Below, one piece after another: positions 1 through 9,208 of a DNA stretch of 64,000 nucleotides. Each line of letters opens with the position of its first letter. The first letter of the stretch is position 1. The stretch covers positions 1 to 64,000 of the forward strand of contig NZ_FOKM01000017.1 in assembly GCF_900111905.1 (NCBI RefSeq), written 5' to 3'. A program made the position numbers and the translations under genes. The DNA comes from Rhizobium sp. NFR07 (lineage in GTDB: Bacteria; Pseudomonadota; Alphaproteobacteria; Rhizobiales; Rhizobiaceae). The notes beneath the pieces are model-generated. The model saw nothing but the letters and a program-made list of their open reading frames with translations, was not told the DNA's origin and made no database searches.

Positions 1-241
1 TCACTTCGCCGTGGAGAGCCACGCGCTCGCGGATCCATTCACTATGGGCCGAGAGCTTGCTGCCAGGCGGATGGCCTTGCCGGGCGGGGCTAAGAGAACC
101 GGATGAACGGTGCAGGATCATCATGTTGTTGACGAACCGAGGCGAAACGCGGAAATGCCGCGCCGCTTCCCGGTTACTGTTGCCTTCATTCACAAACGCA
201 ACGACACGCTCACGCAACTCGATCGGATGCGGCTTGCCCAT
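1..241 (-). mobile_element. IS630-type transposase, N-terminal part (runs off left edge)
   Basis: The reverse strand is open from an ATG at 241 to the window edge, giving about 80 residues. They begin MGKPHPIELRERVVAFVNEG and continue through NREAARHFRVSPRFVNNM, the helix-turn-helix opening of IS630-family transposases. This part would bind the element ends; the DDE catalytic part lies outside the window. I saw no clear terminal inverted repeat to the right. It may be an intact two-frame IS or a remnant. Confidence 0.75.
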
Positions 242-658
242 GGCGCTTCTCCTTCCATGGGCAAAGTGAATCACAGATCACACAAAACGGGAATCCCGAA
301 TCCGGTTAGCTGCGACACGCTTTAACGCTATTTCAGCCGATCCTGAGGACTGCCGTGACCCGGGATTCATCTCGGAAAATTTCTTCTTGCCGACAACGAA
401 GGAGTCGAAACACCGCTGGCTCGCGGGTTGCACTCACACCCATCCTATGTGCGCAACTGCGGACCGAAAGGGCGGCATCGTGGCCGGCCTCATCCTTGCG
501 AACGACGATCTTGTGTCCGCAACATGAGCGGAAACATCAGGTATTTCGTCCTGATGGTTCTATGGCATGACGGCCGATCTTGCTGTTAAGCAATCTAGCG
601 AGACGCTTGAGCGTTTGGGTAGTGAGGGGAAGTGGCGAGATAGCGCCCCATGTAAACC
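242..658. other. Intergenic, flank of IS630 element
   Basis: No gene with convincing start and ribosome-binding site was found. It should hold the right end of the IS. A reverse-strand open stretch around 350-540 is Cys/His-rich but lacks a start codon and was not called. Confidence 0.4.
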
Positions 659-841
659 CTAGTTTGCATTGTTCGGATTTGAAGCCATGTAGATGGCTGT
701 GAAGATGTATAGTGCCAAAGCAAGGGCTGCGTAGCAACCAAATACGATGACGACACCCCTTCCCATCCGGGCTTTCTTCTTGCGTTCTTCGAGCGGCGCT
801 GACTTCCGTTCCAAAGCAGGCTCGTCTTCTGGTCTTACCAT
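659..841 (-). CDS. Small single-pass membrane protein (60 aa)
   Basis: The product has a charged N-terminus (about residues 1-27, rich in E, R and K) followed by one hydrophobic helix (about 28-53), which predicts an inner-membrane anchor with a cytoplasmic basic face. A GGAGG motif lies six bases before the ATG, and an EcfG-type promoter match (868-892) lies about 27 bases upstream. Together these argue for a real stress-induced gene despite its size. No family was recognised and function is unknown. Confidence 0.7.
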   Translation of the reverse strand: MVRPEDEPALERKSAPLEERKKKARMGRGVVIVFGCYAALALALYIFTAIYMASNPNNAN

Positions 842-867
842 TCATAGCCTCCACGCGATGGCAGGCA

Positions 868-892
868 AACAATGTGTCTGTGACAGAGTTCC
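868..892 (-). promoter_or_regulatory. EcfG-type promoter (GGAAC-N16-tGTT)
   Basis: On the reverse strand GGAAC is followed 16 bases later by TGTT, upstream of the small membrane protein at 659-841. It matches the alphaproteobacterial general-stress consensus GGAAC-N16/17-cGTT. Confidence 0.6.
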
Positions 893-1009
893 GGGCGCAT
901 ATTCTTTTCTGGTTCGCGGTCGGATCGAGCGGTGACGCTAAGTGCGATGCCCCCGCTCAACGACGATCGAGCAGGGTGACGTGTCGCCGTCAAATCTTCA
1001 TTAGGCCGT

Positions 1010-1034
1010 GGAACTTTCGCGACCGAAGTCGGTT
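1010..1034 (+). promoter_or_regulatory. EcfG-type promoter (GGAAC-N16-gGTT)
   Basis: GGAAC at 1010-1014 and GTT at 1032-1034, about 28 bases before the start of the small ORF at 1063. Confidence 0.6.
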
Positions 1035-1062
1035 CGAGCGCCTCAGCAACTAAGGGGACGCT

Positions 1063-1239
1063 ATGTGTGACGGACGATTTATGCGGCGGAACCTCGCCCA
1101 GCTCGCGGAACGAACGCGGCGACAACGATACCTGTCAGCGCTCTCTCAGCACATGGAAAAGCTCCGTGAAATAGAAGCCAATAATTTGTCGACTTGCAAG
1201 TGGTCACAGGACCCCGAACCGTCGAAAGACGATGAGTAA
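1063..1239 (+). CDS. Small basic hypothetical protein (58 aa)
   Basis: The ORF opens at an ATG seven bases after an AGGGGA ribosome-binding site. It encodes an Arg- and Leu-rich, probably helical N-terminal two thirds (NLAQLAERTRRQRYLSAL) and an acidic C-terminus. No signal peptide or membrane segment is seen. An EcfG-type promoter match immediately upstream supports expression in the general stress response. The family is not recognised. Confidence 0.55.
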   Translation: MCDGRFMRRNLAQLAERTRRQRYLSALSQHMEKLREIEANNLSTCKWSQDPEPSKDDE

Positions 1240-2198
1240 GGCGACGGCAGCGATGGAGATACGCTGTACAATATGAGGATCAACGTCCGAGACATTGTGG
1301 CCTCTTTCCGATGCGAGGGAGGTAGGCTGCGATGTTGCTGAAAATCAAGTTATCGTCAAATAGAACGACCGCGCGATAGTCGCTTCGACATGAGTGACTA
1401 GCTAAAAGGGGATCCAACGGTCGCGTAGGACTTGAGCGAGGTTTGCAAAGTCGCAAGCCCGTAGCGCAGTCGTAAAATGCATCTTGGGAGCCTTGCCGTC
1501 ATGCTTGATGCGTATATGGATCTTCGTCTGGGTGAAGCACATCGATACGAGCAGGCATAGTGTGCCATTTCCGCGAGGAAGCGAATTATGATGCGCCACT
1601 GCCGCCCTGCCGGGCTATTCCAATTGAATCCGCAGCTTTCTGTTTCTCAGCCCAGCGGATACTAGGAAGCGTGCAAGCCCAGCCTTGATGGGCGGGTGGA
1701 AGCTGGACTTGCACCTGGGCATTGTGATCGAGGACATTCCCGATCGTGCGCGCGAACTCTCGTCTGACCCGGTGGTTCCACGGGCAATCAAAGATTTGCA
1801 ATAAATTCGCGAGGCGCTTCAGGATTGGGATCAAGGAAATGCTCAAGTAGCTTGGGTTCATGCACGACAGCCATTGCCTTTTTTCGAGATAGCGATAGAG
1901 CGACAAGCCGCTCTGGCGTCTCTAAATGTCTTAGGCCATGGGTTTTCGGGGCACATTTAGTAGCGATTGAGAAGTTGTGACAAAAGTCCTGTTCGCCGGC
2001 TAAGGGATAGTATCCATTATAGATGGCGTCGCCGCCAGCGCCGCGGGCTGCTCTCAGCGAGAGGCGGAAACTAGGCGCGGCAGCGGCAGCCCCTCACCAG
2101 CGCGCTGGAGCGAGCTTTTCATCGGAAGTTTTGAGGCGGGATGAAACTTTGCCACGGTTGCAGAGTTTGTCGGTGCCCTTGATGACATGAGGTTGAGG
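1240..2198. other. Intergenic, no firm gene
   Basis: Nearly 1 kb without a convincing gene. The reverse strand has an open tract ending at a TGA near 1794 whose last 28 codons after an ATG look protein-like (MAVVHEPKLLEHFLD), but without a binding site. One GGAAC-N17-aGTT match lies on the reverse strand at 1748-1773 with no clear gene downstream. It may hold gene remnants. Confidence 0.35.
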
Positions 2199-2564
2199 AT
2201 GTCCGAAGTCGCCAAATTGGATGGGAAGAAGATCCTCATCGTCGAGGACGAGTTTTTTCTTGCGGTTGATACCGCGCAATCGCTGGAAGACGCTGGAGCA
2301 CATGTTCTGGGACCCTGCGGCAATAAGGATGAGGCTCTGCGTATCCTTGCAGAGCATTCCCCAAGCGCTGCCTTGTTAGATATTAATCTCGGCGATGGCT
2401 CTGACTTCACGGTGGCTGAGGCGCTTGCAGTGCGCGGAATTCCGTTCGTGTTTATGACAGGCTACGATTTGGAACTTATCCCGCCTCAGTTTGCGGGAGT
2501 AGCTCGGCTTCAGAAGCCTATGCGGCTTCGCCAGATCGTTGATGCATTGGAAACGATCATCTAA
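2199..2564 (+). CDS. Single-domain response regulator (FAT GUY type)
   Basis: A receiver-only protein of 121 residues. The acidic pocket is in IVEDE near residue 15, the predicted phospho-acceptor is Asp61 (LLDINLGDG), and beta-4 carries the PFVFMTGYD stretch typical of FAT GUY receivers, followed by the conserved Lys in QKP. There is no output domain, so it should act as a phosphate sink or shuttle, probably for HWE kinases of the general stress response. The ATG at 2199 was chosen over one at 2187 because a GAGG motif sits just before it. It is followed by a second receiver at 2812. Confidence 0.85.
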   Translation: MSEVAKLDGKKILIVEDEFFLAVDTAQSLEDAGAHVLGPCGNKDEALRILAEHSPSAALLDINLGDGSDFTVAEALAVRGIPFVFMTGYDLELIPPQFAGVARLQKPMRLRQIVDALETII

Positions 2565-2811
2565 GTCGCTGACCATGCACGAGGCGAGTCCTGTCGCGAG
2601 ATCCGCTCGCCTGGGCTTGCGATCCATCGTGGTGATGGCAGAGGCCGTGAAACCATGGACCGGCGGATCCGTTCACGACTCGGACAGGTTTCAAGTGATA
2701 CCATGCCTGAGATGGATGGAGGTCTGATCATCAACCTGTTACGTGCGCGAGCAGCACGTAAATACACGCGGCAATCAGTTCGGCTGACTCAAACAGAAAG
2801 CCTTTGAAGAG

Positions 2812-3204
2812 ATGGTGGGAACACCCGACGTTTTGAAGGAATACAGGGGCAAGCGCATCCTCGTAGTTGAGGATGAGTATTTCTTGGCGGATGAGGTCCG
2901 TCAAAAACTTGCAGCTCTGGGCGCAACGGTGGTGGGACCCGTCGCCTCAGTCCGAGATGCGATGGATATGATCGAAGCCTCTGAGATCGATGCGGCCATT
3001 CTGGATGTTCACTTGGGAGATGAATTTGTGTTCCCCGTTGCTGACAGGTTAGACGAACTCGATATCCCTTTCGTCTTCGCAACCGGATATGACAGAGCGT
3101 TTATTCCAGCTCAATATGCAGGGTTCGCTCTTTGCGAAAAGCCGACCGAACTGGCAAAGATCGCCCGTGCTCTGTGGGACGATGATATCCCGACCTTAAA
3201 CTAA
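2812..3204 (+). CDS. Single-domain response regulator (FAT GUY type)
   Basis: A receiver-only protein of 130 residues, related to the one at 2199. It shows the VVEDEYF acidic pocket, phospho-acceptor Asp65 (AILDVHLGD), a full FATGYD motif in beta-4 and the CEKP lysine. It has no DNA-binding domain, so it likely relays or drains phosphate in a stress phosphorelay. A GAAGAG motif precedes the ATG. It ends three bases from the end of the convergent sigma-factor gene, which suggests a functional unit. Confidence 0.88.
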   Translation: MVGTPDVLKEYRGKRILVVEDEYFLADEVRQKLAALGATVVGPVASVRDAMDMIEASEIDAAILDVHLGDEFVFPVADRLDELDIPFVFATGYDRAFIPAQYAGFALCEKPTELAKIARALWDDDIPTLN

Positions 3205-3207
3205 TCA

Positions 3208-3693
3208 TTACGTATTGAGTAACTCGGTGATCCGTTCACGCGCTCTGTTCACGCGGCTTTTCACGGTGCCTGTCGGGCAACCGAAGCGCCTTGCGGCTTC
3301 TTCGTAACTAACGCCGTCAATAAAGACGATCTTGATCGCGTCGCGACTGAACTTCGGCAGCGCGGCAATTGCCTTCTCCAGTTCTTGTCCGCGCAGCGAC
3401 CATTCCTGCTGCGGCTGTACGCAAGCTTTTCGGTCAAGGATGTCGTCCATTCCAACATGTTCGCGTTTCGAAACGCCGAAACGGGTGCAGAACGTGTTGC
3501 GCATGATCGTAAACATCCACGATTCGAGCCGAGTGCCCTTCTCGAATTTGTCGAGATTGCTCAGGACTTTCACGACCGTATCCTGGACGAGATCGTCAAC
3601 GTCGCTAGGAGAGGAGTAAAATCGCCGCGCGAACCTACGAAGCGCTGGCAGGAGTTCGAGCAGTTCTGCTTCAATCTTGGCGTTTTGGCACAT
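3208..3693 (-). CDS. ECF sigma factor, EcfG-like (161 aa)
   Basis: Region 2 (about residues 10-75) shows DVDDLVQDTVVKVL and LESWMFTIMRNTF for core and -10 binding. Region 4 (about 105-160) carries VSYEEAARRFGCPTGTVKSR, the helix-turn-helix for the -35 element. The pattern resembles the EcfG family that drives the general stress response. No anti-sigma gene is adjacent: NepR and PhyR, the usual partners, are not in the window. An EcfG-type promoter lies upstream, so the gene probably belongs to the regulon it may serve. It could be a secondary EcfG copy; specificity is inferred. Confidence 0.85.
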   Translation of the reverse strand: MCQNAKIEAELLELLPALRRFARRFYSSPSDVDDLVQDTVVKVLSNLDKFEKGTRLESWMFTIMRNTFCTRFGVSKREHVGMDDILDRKACVQPQQEWSLRGQELEKAIAALPKFSRDAIKIVFIDGVSYEEAARRFGCPTGTVKSRVNRARERITELLNT

Positions 3694-3716
3694 CTGATGT
3701 TCCCCGTTTACGCACT

Positions 3717-3741
3717 AACATTTGCCTCCGGAGATTGTTCC
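3717..3741 (-). promoter_or_regulatory. EcfG-type promoter of the sigma gene (GGAAC-N16-tGTT)
   Basis: On the reverse strand GGAAC is followed 16 bases later by TGTT, 24 bases before the sigma-factor ATG. This placement implies autoregulation or control by a primary EcfG. Confidence 0.6.
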
Positions 3742-4371
3742 TGACTGAGTGCCACAATCAGATGTTTGTGCGCTAGCGTACATAAGCCAGCGGCATTGGG
3801 TTAGCGTCATCGTCAATGACTGTACCGATATCGAACGATCTCTTTAGACGTACGGTGTCGCTCCCCTGTCTGACGACAGTGGCCGCGATCTGCCCCACCG
3901 TCAGCGTTAAACGTCACTTACCCCGGGTAACAGATCAGCCAGCTGCCCCAGTAGCCAGCGGTGAGACAGCTCAGTATTCATCTTACAGGTTCGTCAAGGT
4001 CACGCCGGGTTTTCTTCTGATCCACTGCGCTGATGCGCCAATCACGCTCTCGGTGCACAGAGGCGCCACGTCCCGATCGGCAGCAAAGGCATTCCGACTC
4101 TTGCTATCGCGAGTCCCAACCTAGTTGACGTGAATCTTATTGCGATCACCGCCACGCATAAGATTACTCGCCTGCCCTCTTACGACGGCTCCAGATCCTG
4201 GGCAGCGAGGTCCCCGGTAGTTCCGAAGCGTCCGAGATGCTTTCAACTGCCGAGTGTACCGATGCCTTCGGATTGCAGGTCCGGTTGCTAACTGCTATGC
4301 ATAGCATGATTGTTTATTTTCATCTCGCCCGCCCAGCTGCACCGAATTGCGAGCCGGCGTTGATTCTTACG
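3742..4371. other. Intergenic, no gene recognised
   Basis: About 630 bases. An open frame at 3816-4124 has no binding site and an unnatural composition, so it was left out. Nothing else was recognised. Confidence 0.4.
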
Positions 4372-4566
4372 TCAGTTCTTGCTTTCGCTTTCGGGAATTG
4401 TAGTGACGATGGTACTTGCCTGTCCTTTTGAGACAAGCACGTTGCCGTGAACGCCGCCCTTGCCCATGTCAACCTCTTCAAGGTTCAGGGAGTCAGATCG
4501 CTTTCCCGACTTACCGATCATGGGAGTGGGAAAGGCTCTATCGGATCTGCTTTGCTTGTCGATCAT
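4372..4566 (-). CDS. Small hydrophilic hypothetical protein (64 aa)
   Basis: The product is Ser-, Gly- and Lys-rich with no membrane segment, and contains DMGKGGVHGNVLVSKGQAS. An AGGAGG ribosome-binding site lies nine bases before the ATG, and an EcfG-type promoter match is found about 70 bases upstream. These two signals carry the call. The function is unknown. Confidence 0.6.
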   Translation of the reverse strand: MIDKQSRSDRAFPTPMIGKSGKRSDSLNLEEVDMGKGGVHGNVLVSKGQASTIVTTIPESESKN

Positions 4567-4638
4567 TGAACGTATCCTCCTGGCAACCGATGCGGGAGCG
4601 CGATACGATCCCGCTATTCAACAGTGTGACTGGCAGCT

Positions 4639-4663
4639 AACTGAAGCCCCGAACGTGAGTTCC
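4639..4663 (-). promoter_or_regulatory. EcfG-type promoter (GGAAC-N16-aGTT)
   Basis: On the reverse strand GGAAC is followed 16 bases later by AGTT, upstream of the small protein at 4372-4566. Confidence 0.55.
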
Positions 4664-4879
4664 ATTCCTCCTTCAGCCTAACAGCTTGGTACGTTTCCTG
4701 ACGAACAGCGTTCGCCGCTGCTGGTTCATGACTTTTATTCAGTTGTGCGTGAAGTGCCGTCACCGCCAGGCGGCGGATGCCCCGTTGGCTAGTAGCCGGT
4801 CCGGTTTGAGCGATCACTGCTTTAGCAAGTTCGCGCCGCGATTACGTTTTTTTCCAGTTGTCATCGTGGACCAGGGGCG

Positions 4880-5236
4880 TCAGCCCAGCGCCTGGGCGAC
4901 TGCGTCGACGTTGATCGGCTTTTCGCAGCGCGGGATATCCGCAAAGCGAGGCGGAAGCGCAGCGTCAACATAGCCTGTCGAAAACACGAACGGGGTGTTT
5001 CGATCCATAAGCAGGTCGGCGACCGGATAGGCGAATTCGCCGCCGAGATTGATGTCGAGGATTGCCCAGTCGATCTTGTCCAGTTGCCGGATTAACGCAA
5101 TCGCCTGCTCCACGGAAGGCACCGGTCCGAGCACCACCGCGCCGGCGTCGCTCAACTGAGTGCGAAGTTCGTCAGCCAGCATATATTCGTCTTCGACGAC
5201 GAGAATGCGGCGACCTTTCAAAGCGCTCTTAGTCAT
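4880..5236 (-). CDS. Single-domain response regulator (FAT GUY type)
   Basis: A receiver-only protein of 118 residues with VVEDEYM in the acidic pocket, phospho-acceptor Asp61 (AILDINLGG), FSTGYV in beta-4 and the CEKP lysine. The ATG at 5236 was chosen because it overlaps the stop codon of the kinase gene as ATGA, which implies translational coupling. It is the likely direct partner of the HWE kinase at 5229-8021. Confidence 0.9.
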   Translation of the reverse strand: MTKSALKGRRILVVEDEYMLADELRTQLSDAGAVVLGPVPSVEQAIALIRQLDKIDWAILDINLGGEFAYPVADLLMDRNTPFVFSTGYVDAALPPRFADIPRCEKPINVDAVAQALG

Positions 5237-8021
5237 GACCAGCCTCCGACGTGGTGTCTGATACGGGAATGGAGATGACGCAGTGGACGCCATCTGGTCC
5301 GAGGGTGTAAGTTGTTTTCGCACTGAGCTGGTATGGTAATGCCTGCTCGATCAATTCACGGCCTTGCCCAGTGCCACGCGGCGCGCTTCCCTCTGCCGCC
5401 ATCACCACTCCCCTCTCCCGCCAGTCTATGTGGAGCCACGGCTTGCCTTTGTCGCCAGCGGCTTCGAATGACCAGGCGATTTGGAGGTGCGCATCTGGCT
5501 GGCTTAGCGCGCCATACTTGACGGCATTGGTCGCCAGTTCATGGAGGGCCATCGCGAGTGTCTGTACCGTGGACGAGCGCAGCCGCACCCCATTTGGTCC
5601 GTTCAACGTCACCTTGTCCGAGGTGACACCCATGGCGGCCAGTTCGGTATGCAGGAGATCCTCGAAGGTTACGCGATCGACGTCATTCAAGCGCGACAGC
5701 AGACCCTGGACGCGTGAAAGCGCATCGAGCCGGTCGCGGAAACGAGCCCTGAAGTCAGGAAAATCAGTACTGGCGCGGGCGGTCTTGTCGGCCATCGAGC
5801 GAACAACACCGATCAGGTTGCGGGTACGGTGCTGAAGTTCGGCTACCAATACCTTTTGCCGGTCCTCCCATGTACGGCGCTCGGTCGTTTCGATCATTGA
5901 GCCGATCATTCTGACGGGTCGCGCAGCCTCGTCGTAGAAGAACCTCCCCCTACCCGACAGCCAGTGTTCCGAGCCGTCTGGGTGCAAGGTGCGAAACTCA
6001 TGGACGAACTCGGTGTGGTTTTGCATGGCAGCCTGTACTGCCTCCTCTGACACCTGCAGGTCGTCAGGATGGATTCTTGCAACCCACGCCTCGTAACTCG
6101 GGTTGACCTCGCCGACAGCGTAACCCTCCATTCGAAAATGTTCATCCGACCAGTGAACCTCGCCGGTCAGGACATTCCAGTCCCAAAGTCCAAGCCGCCC
6201 CACCTCGACGGCACTTCGCAGCCGCTCCTCGTTTTGCTCGAGCTGATCCTGGGCGCGTTTCATCTCGGTGATGTCCTGCCCGATACCGCCGATGCGCTCT
6301 ACCTCCCCGCTCGGTCCGTGAATGGGAAAGTCCGTATCGCGCAGCCAGCGGACGCCGCCGTCGGGACGACGAACACGAAACTCCATGGTGATCTGCTCTC
6401 CAGCACAGACCTTGCAGATGCCCTCGCGTACGCGTTCGCGATCTTCCTCCACGATCAGGTTGGTCCAGGTCTGGAGGTCGTCTCCGGCAAGGGCTTCATG
6501 GACGGGGAGCCCGTAGATGGTCTCGAATGCAGGGCTCAGGTAATCCCATTGGAGACTTCGGGCGTCCCGCATCCAGATTACGTCCGACGATGCCTCGCCG
6601 AACTGGCGCATCCGCGCTTCGCTTTCACGCACGGCAGCTTCCGCCTTCACACGATCGATGGCCGACCGAACCCGGTCGCCGACCTCCCGAATGAGGTAGT
6701 CATCCGAGGCGCTCCACGGGCGTGAGGTGGTGTTCTGAACACCAAGAAAGCTGATTTCATCGCGGTCGTCGAACAGGACCAGGTCGGCGAACGCAGCGAT
6801 CTGACGTTCGCTTAGGTTCGCGCGTGCTGCGTTGTCGAACCTTGGATCCGTCGCCACATCCGAGCTCTTGGTCAAAGTACCCGATCGATAGACACTGAGG
6901 AAATTTCGCCCTAGCGGCTCCAGGGAATGCCGTCCGATAATGGACGGCGCATTCGCCGCATATTCGTGGTCGATCTTCAGCTGCCCATCGAAGATTTCGC
7001 CGTAGATTACTCGATCGGCACCAAGCTCCTTGCCGAGGTTTCGGATTGCGATCGAAGCGATATCACCAGGCGTCGAAAGGGAGCGTAGGGTGTCTGAGAG
7101 GGCCAGCAGGAAACCCTGCCGGTCTTCGTTCAGTTTCCGATCGGTATTGTCCTGGGCAATCTTATAATAGCCTCGCAGGTGGCCGTTATGGTCTCTAAGC
7201 GCTATCGTCTGCCCGTCGAGGAAAACCCGCGACCCATCCTTGCGCTGATGCCATCGCATGTCCGCTGCAGCCCCTTCGGCGCGGGCAGTCGACAGTTCAC
7301 GATCGGGTATACCGGCATTTCGGTCCTCTTCCGTGAAGATGATCTCGCTTGTTTGCCCGATCGCATCCTGAGCCGACCAGCCCAAAATTGCTTCGGATCC
7401 GCCCAGCCAGTCGGTGATCCTGTCATTGGCGTCAATAACGATCAGCACATAAGCATGTGCGTTTTCGACAATCAGCCTCAGGCGCTCGTCGGCTGCGCTG
7501 AGTGCCGAGACCTTCAACAGCCGGTCGATCACCGGGCCGAGCGTCATGGAATAGGTTTTTAGGAATTCGATATCTTCCTGATCGAATTCGCGTGGCTCAC
7601 GCGCATCTACCTGCAACACGCCGTAGGGTTTCCGTCCGGGCAGGAAGATCGGCACGTTGACCAGTGCGACGACATGATGATCCGTCAGGAAGGAAGGGAA
7701 GACGAACCGTTCTTCGCGAGCAAGGTCATTCGTGATAACCGGCTCTGATTTTTTGATGGCATATGCTTCACACGACCGCTCGCTCAGATCAACCCGTTGA
7801 TGGCCTACGATACCCTTATCCCAGCCAACGCCGGCTCGAACAATACCCGTGTTCGTCGCTCGCTCAATTTCCAGAACTTTGGCAAGGTCAGCGCCGAGTG
7901 CCTCGGCGACCAGCCGGCAGCCTTCTTTGAGGATCTCATCGAGGTCCTCGTGGTCGAGGACGAAGTCCCCGAATTCGGAAAGCGCGCGCTGGCGGCTTAC
8001 AAATTTGTTCTGAGCGTTCAT
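5229..8021 (-). CDS. Multi-sensor HWE histidine kinase (GAF/PAS)
   Basis: A cytosolic kinase of 930 residues without membrane segments. Rough order: GAF (18-165), PAS (175-290), GAF (300-450), two PAS/PAC units (470-590 and 600-720), then an HWE catalytic region. The phospho-acceptor is His731 in ELQHRTRNLIGVV, the N box is ALHELATNAVKYG, and the W-x-E signature is in DWRERG. HWE kinases often feed PhyR or FAT GUY receivers in Alphaproteobacteria. The ATG at 8021 follows AAGGAGG by 11 bases; the frame is open further upstream, but that part looks non-coding. The receiver gene at 4880 overlaps the 3' end. Confidence 0.92.
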   Translation of the reverse strand: MNAQNKFVSRQRALSEFGDFVLDHEDLDEILKEGCRLVAEALGADLAKVLEIERATNTGIVRAGVGWDKGIVGHQRVDLSERSCEAYAIKKSEPVITNDLAREERFVFPSFLTDHHVVALVNVPIFLPGRKPYGVLQVDAREPREFDQEDIEFLKTYSMTLGPVIDRLLKVSALSAADERLRLIVENAHAYVLIVIDANDRITDWLGGSEAILGWSAQDAIGQTSEIIFTEEDRNAGIPDRELSTARAEGAAADMRWHQRKDGSRVFLDGQTIALRDHNGHLRGYYKIAQDNTDRKLNEDRQGFLLALSDTLRSLSTPGDIASIAIRNLGKELGADRVIYGEIFDGQLKIDHEYAANAPSIIGRHSLEPLGRNFLSVYRSGTLTKSSDVATDPRFDNAARANLSERQIAAFADLVLFDDRDEISFLGVQNTTSRPWSASDDYLIREVGDRVRSAIDRVKAEAAVRESEARMRQFGEASSDVIWMRDARSLQWDYLSPAFETIYGLPVHEALAGDDLQTWTNLIVEEDRERVREGICKVCAGEQITMEFRVRRPDGGVRWLRDTDFPIHGPSGEVERIGGIGQDITEMKRAQDQLEQNEERLRSAVEVGRLGLWDWNVLTGEVHWSDEHFRMEGYAVGEVNPSYEAWVARIHPDDLQVSEEAVQAAMQNHTEFVHEFRTLHPDGSEHWLSGRGRFFYDEAARPVRMIGSMIETTERRTWEDRQKVLVAELQHRTRNLIGVVRSMADKTARASTDFPDFRARFRDRLDALSRVQGLLSRLNDVDRVTFEDLLHTELAAMGVTSDKVTLNGPNGVRLRSSTVQTLAMALHELATNAVKYGALSQPDAHLQIAWSFEAAGDKGKPWLHIDWRERGVVMAAEGSAPRGTGQGRELIEQALPYQLSAKTTYTLGPDGVHCVISIPVSDTTSEAGHD

Positions 8022-8278
8022 GACACCCAATGCCTCCTTGCACAGACTGTTCTGGTTCGGGCAGAAAACGTCAGCTTGCTCGCCGCTGTGGCAAACGTAT
8101 CTGATATAGCAAAACGTTGCGGAAAATCGATCAGCTCTCTCATTGTAATCTGATGGGGGTCGAATTCCTGGCTGTGCCGATCTGCCAATCCGCGCAAAGG
8201 ATCGATTGCTTGGAAGATCAATTTGTCTCCACAGCAATCTCATACAAACGATGCCTTGGGTGTCGGTTAGTTAATTTT

Positions 8279-9208
8279 TCAAGATCGTCGGACAAGCGGC
8301 GATTGATCACAAAGATCGTTCCTGATTGTCGTCGCGGCGACGCCGGCCTGGCCCATTGCATGGCTGATCTGGTCGAGCCCCTTTACCACGTCGCCCGCAG
8401 CATAAAGGCCTCTCACGTCCGTACGCTGGTGATCGTCAACGCGCACGCAGCCCTCCGCCAGAAGGGTCGCTCCGAGCATCTGAGCGAGATCGGATCGGAC
8501 AGTCGTGCCTAATGCGGGATAGACGGTATCGAATCGTGATCTCGACGTTAGATTACGGACGACGATCGCTTCCTGCTCCAACTCGAATTGAAGTGGTCCG
8601 ATTTCGATGCGTATCCCAACTTGCGCCAACCGATTCCGTTGCGTGCTGTTTAGGTCGACGCCTTTTGGGCATAACAGTGTGATGTGGGGGGTATAACTTC
8701 TGAGAAAAACGGCCTCGTGAAAAGCTCGTTCACCTTGGCCCACAACAGCCACACGCTTATCCGTAATTTCGAAGCCGTCGCATACGGGACAGTAGCGCAA
8801 GAGGCCGCGCCTTAGCGCTTCATCATGCATGGCTTTTGGCATCTCGGGTGCCCGATTGGTCACCCCTGTAGCAATAAGAACGGTGCGTGCCTCCAATGTT
8901 TTCGCTCCGAACGAGACCACGAATTCACCCTTCTCATGGGTGAGAGCATCGACCCTCCCTTGGCGGATTTGAGCTCCGTATGAGCATGCCTGTGTGCGCA
9001 TCCTTAGCATCAGATCCGAACCGCTGATGCCGCCTGGGAATCCGGCATGATTGTGTGTGATGGGAATGGTGGCTGCCCTGCCAGATCCGTCATCGAAAAC
9101 GGTCACCGCCAGATGATAGCGCGCGAGATATATCGCAGCTGTCAGCCCAGCCGGTCCGCCTCCGATGACAGCGCAATCCAACGATCTCGGTTCCGTACTG
9201 GTGTTCAC
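8279..9208 (-). CDS. Thioredoxin-reductase-like FAD oxidoreductase
   Basis: A protein of 309 residues, the usual TrxB length. It has an N-terminal FAD-binding GGGPAG motif (residues 16-21), a redox-active CPVC pair (Cys140 and Cys143, followed by DG), a second dinucleotide motif (VVGQGE) and a C-terminal AAGDVVKG FAD motif. It probably passes electrons from NAD(P)H to a disulfide partner. A GTG start at 9208 was chosen: AGAGG precedes it and the preceding 50 codons are not TrxB-like. No thioredoxin gene is adjacent. Confidence 0.85.
   Translation of the reverse strand: MNTSTEPRSLDCAVIGGGPAGLTAAIYLARYHLAVTVFDDGSGRAATIPITHNHAGFPGGISGSDLMLRMRTQACSYGAQIRQGRVDALTHEKGEFVVSFGAKTLEARTVLIATGVTNRAPEMPKAMHDEALRRGLLRYCPVCDGFEITDKRVAVVGQGERAFHEAVFLRSYTPHITLLCPKGVDLNSTQRNRLAQVGIRIEIGPLQFELEQEAIVVRNLTSRSRFDTVYPALGTTVRSDLAQMLGATLLAEGCVRVDDHQRTDVRGLYAAGDVVKGLDQISHAMGQAGVAATTIRNDLCDQSPLVRRS

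Noticed and set aside
3816-4124. Forward frame of 102 codons
   Set aside because: No binding site and a composition rich in Ser, Arg and Pro typical of non-coding frames.
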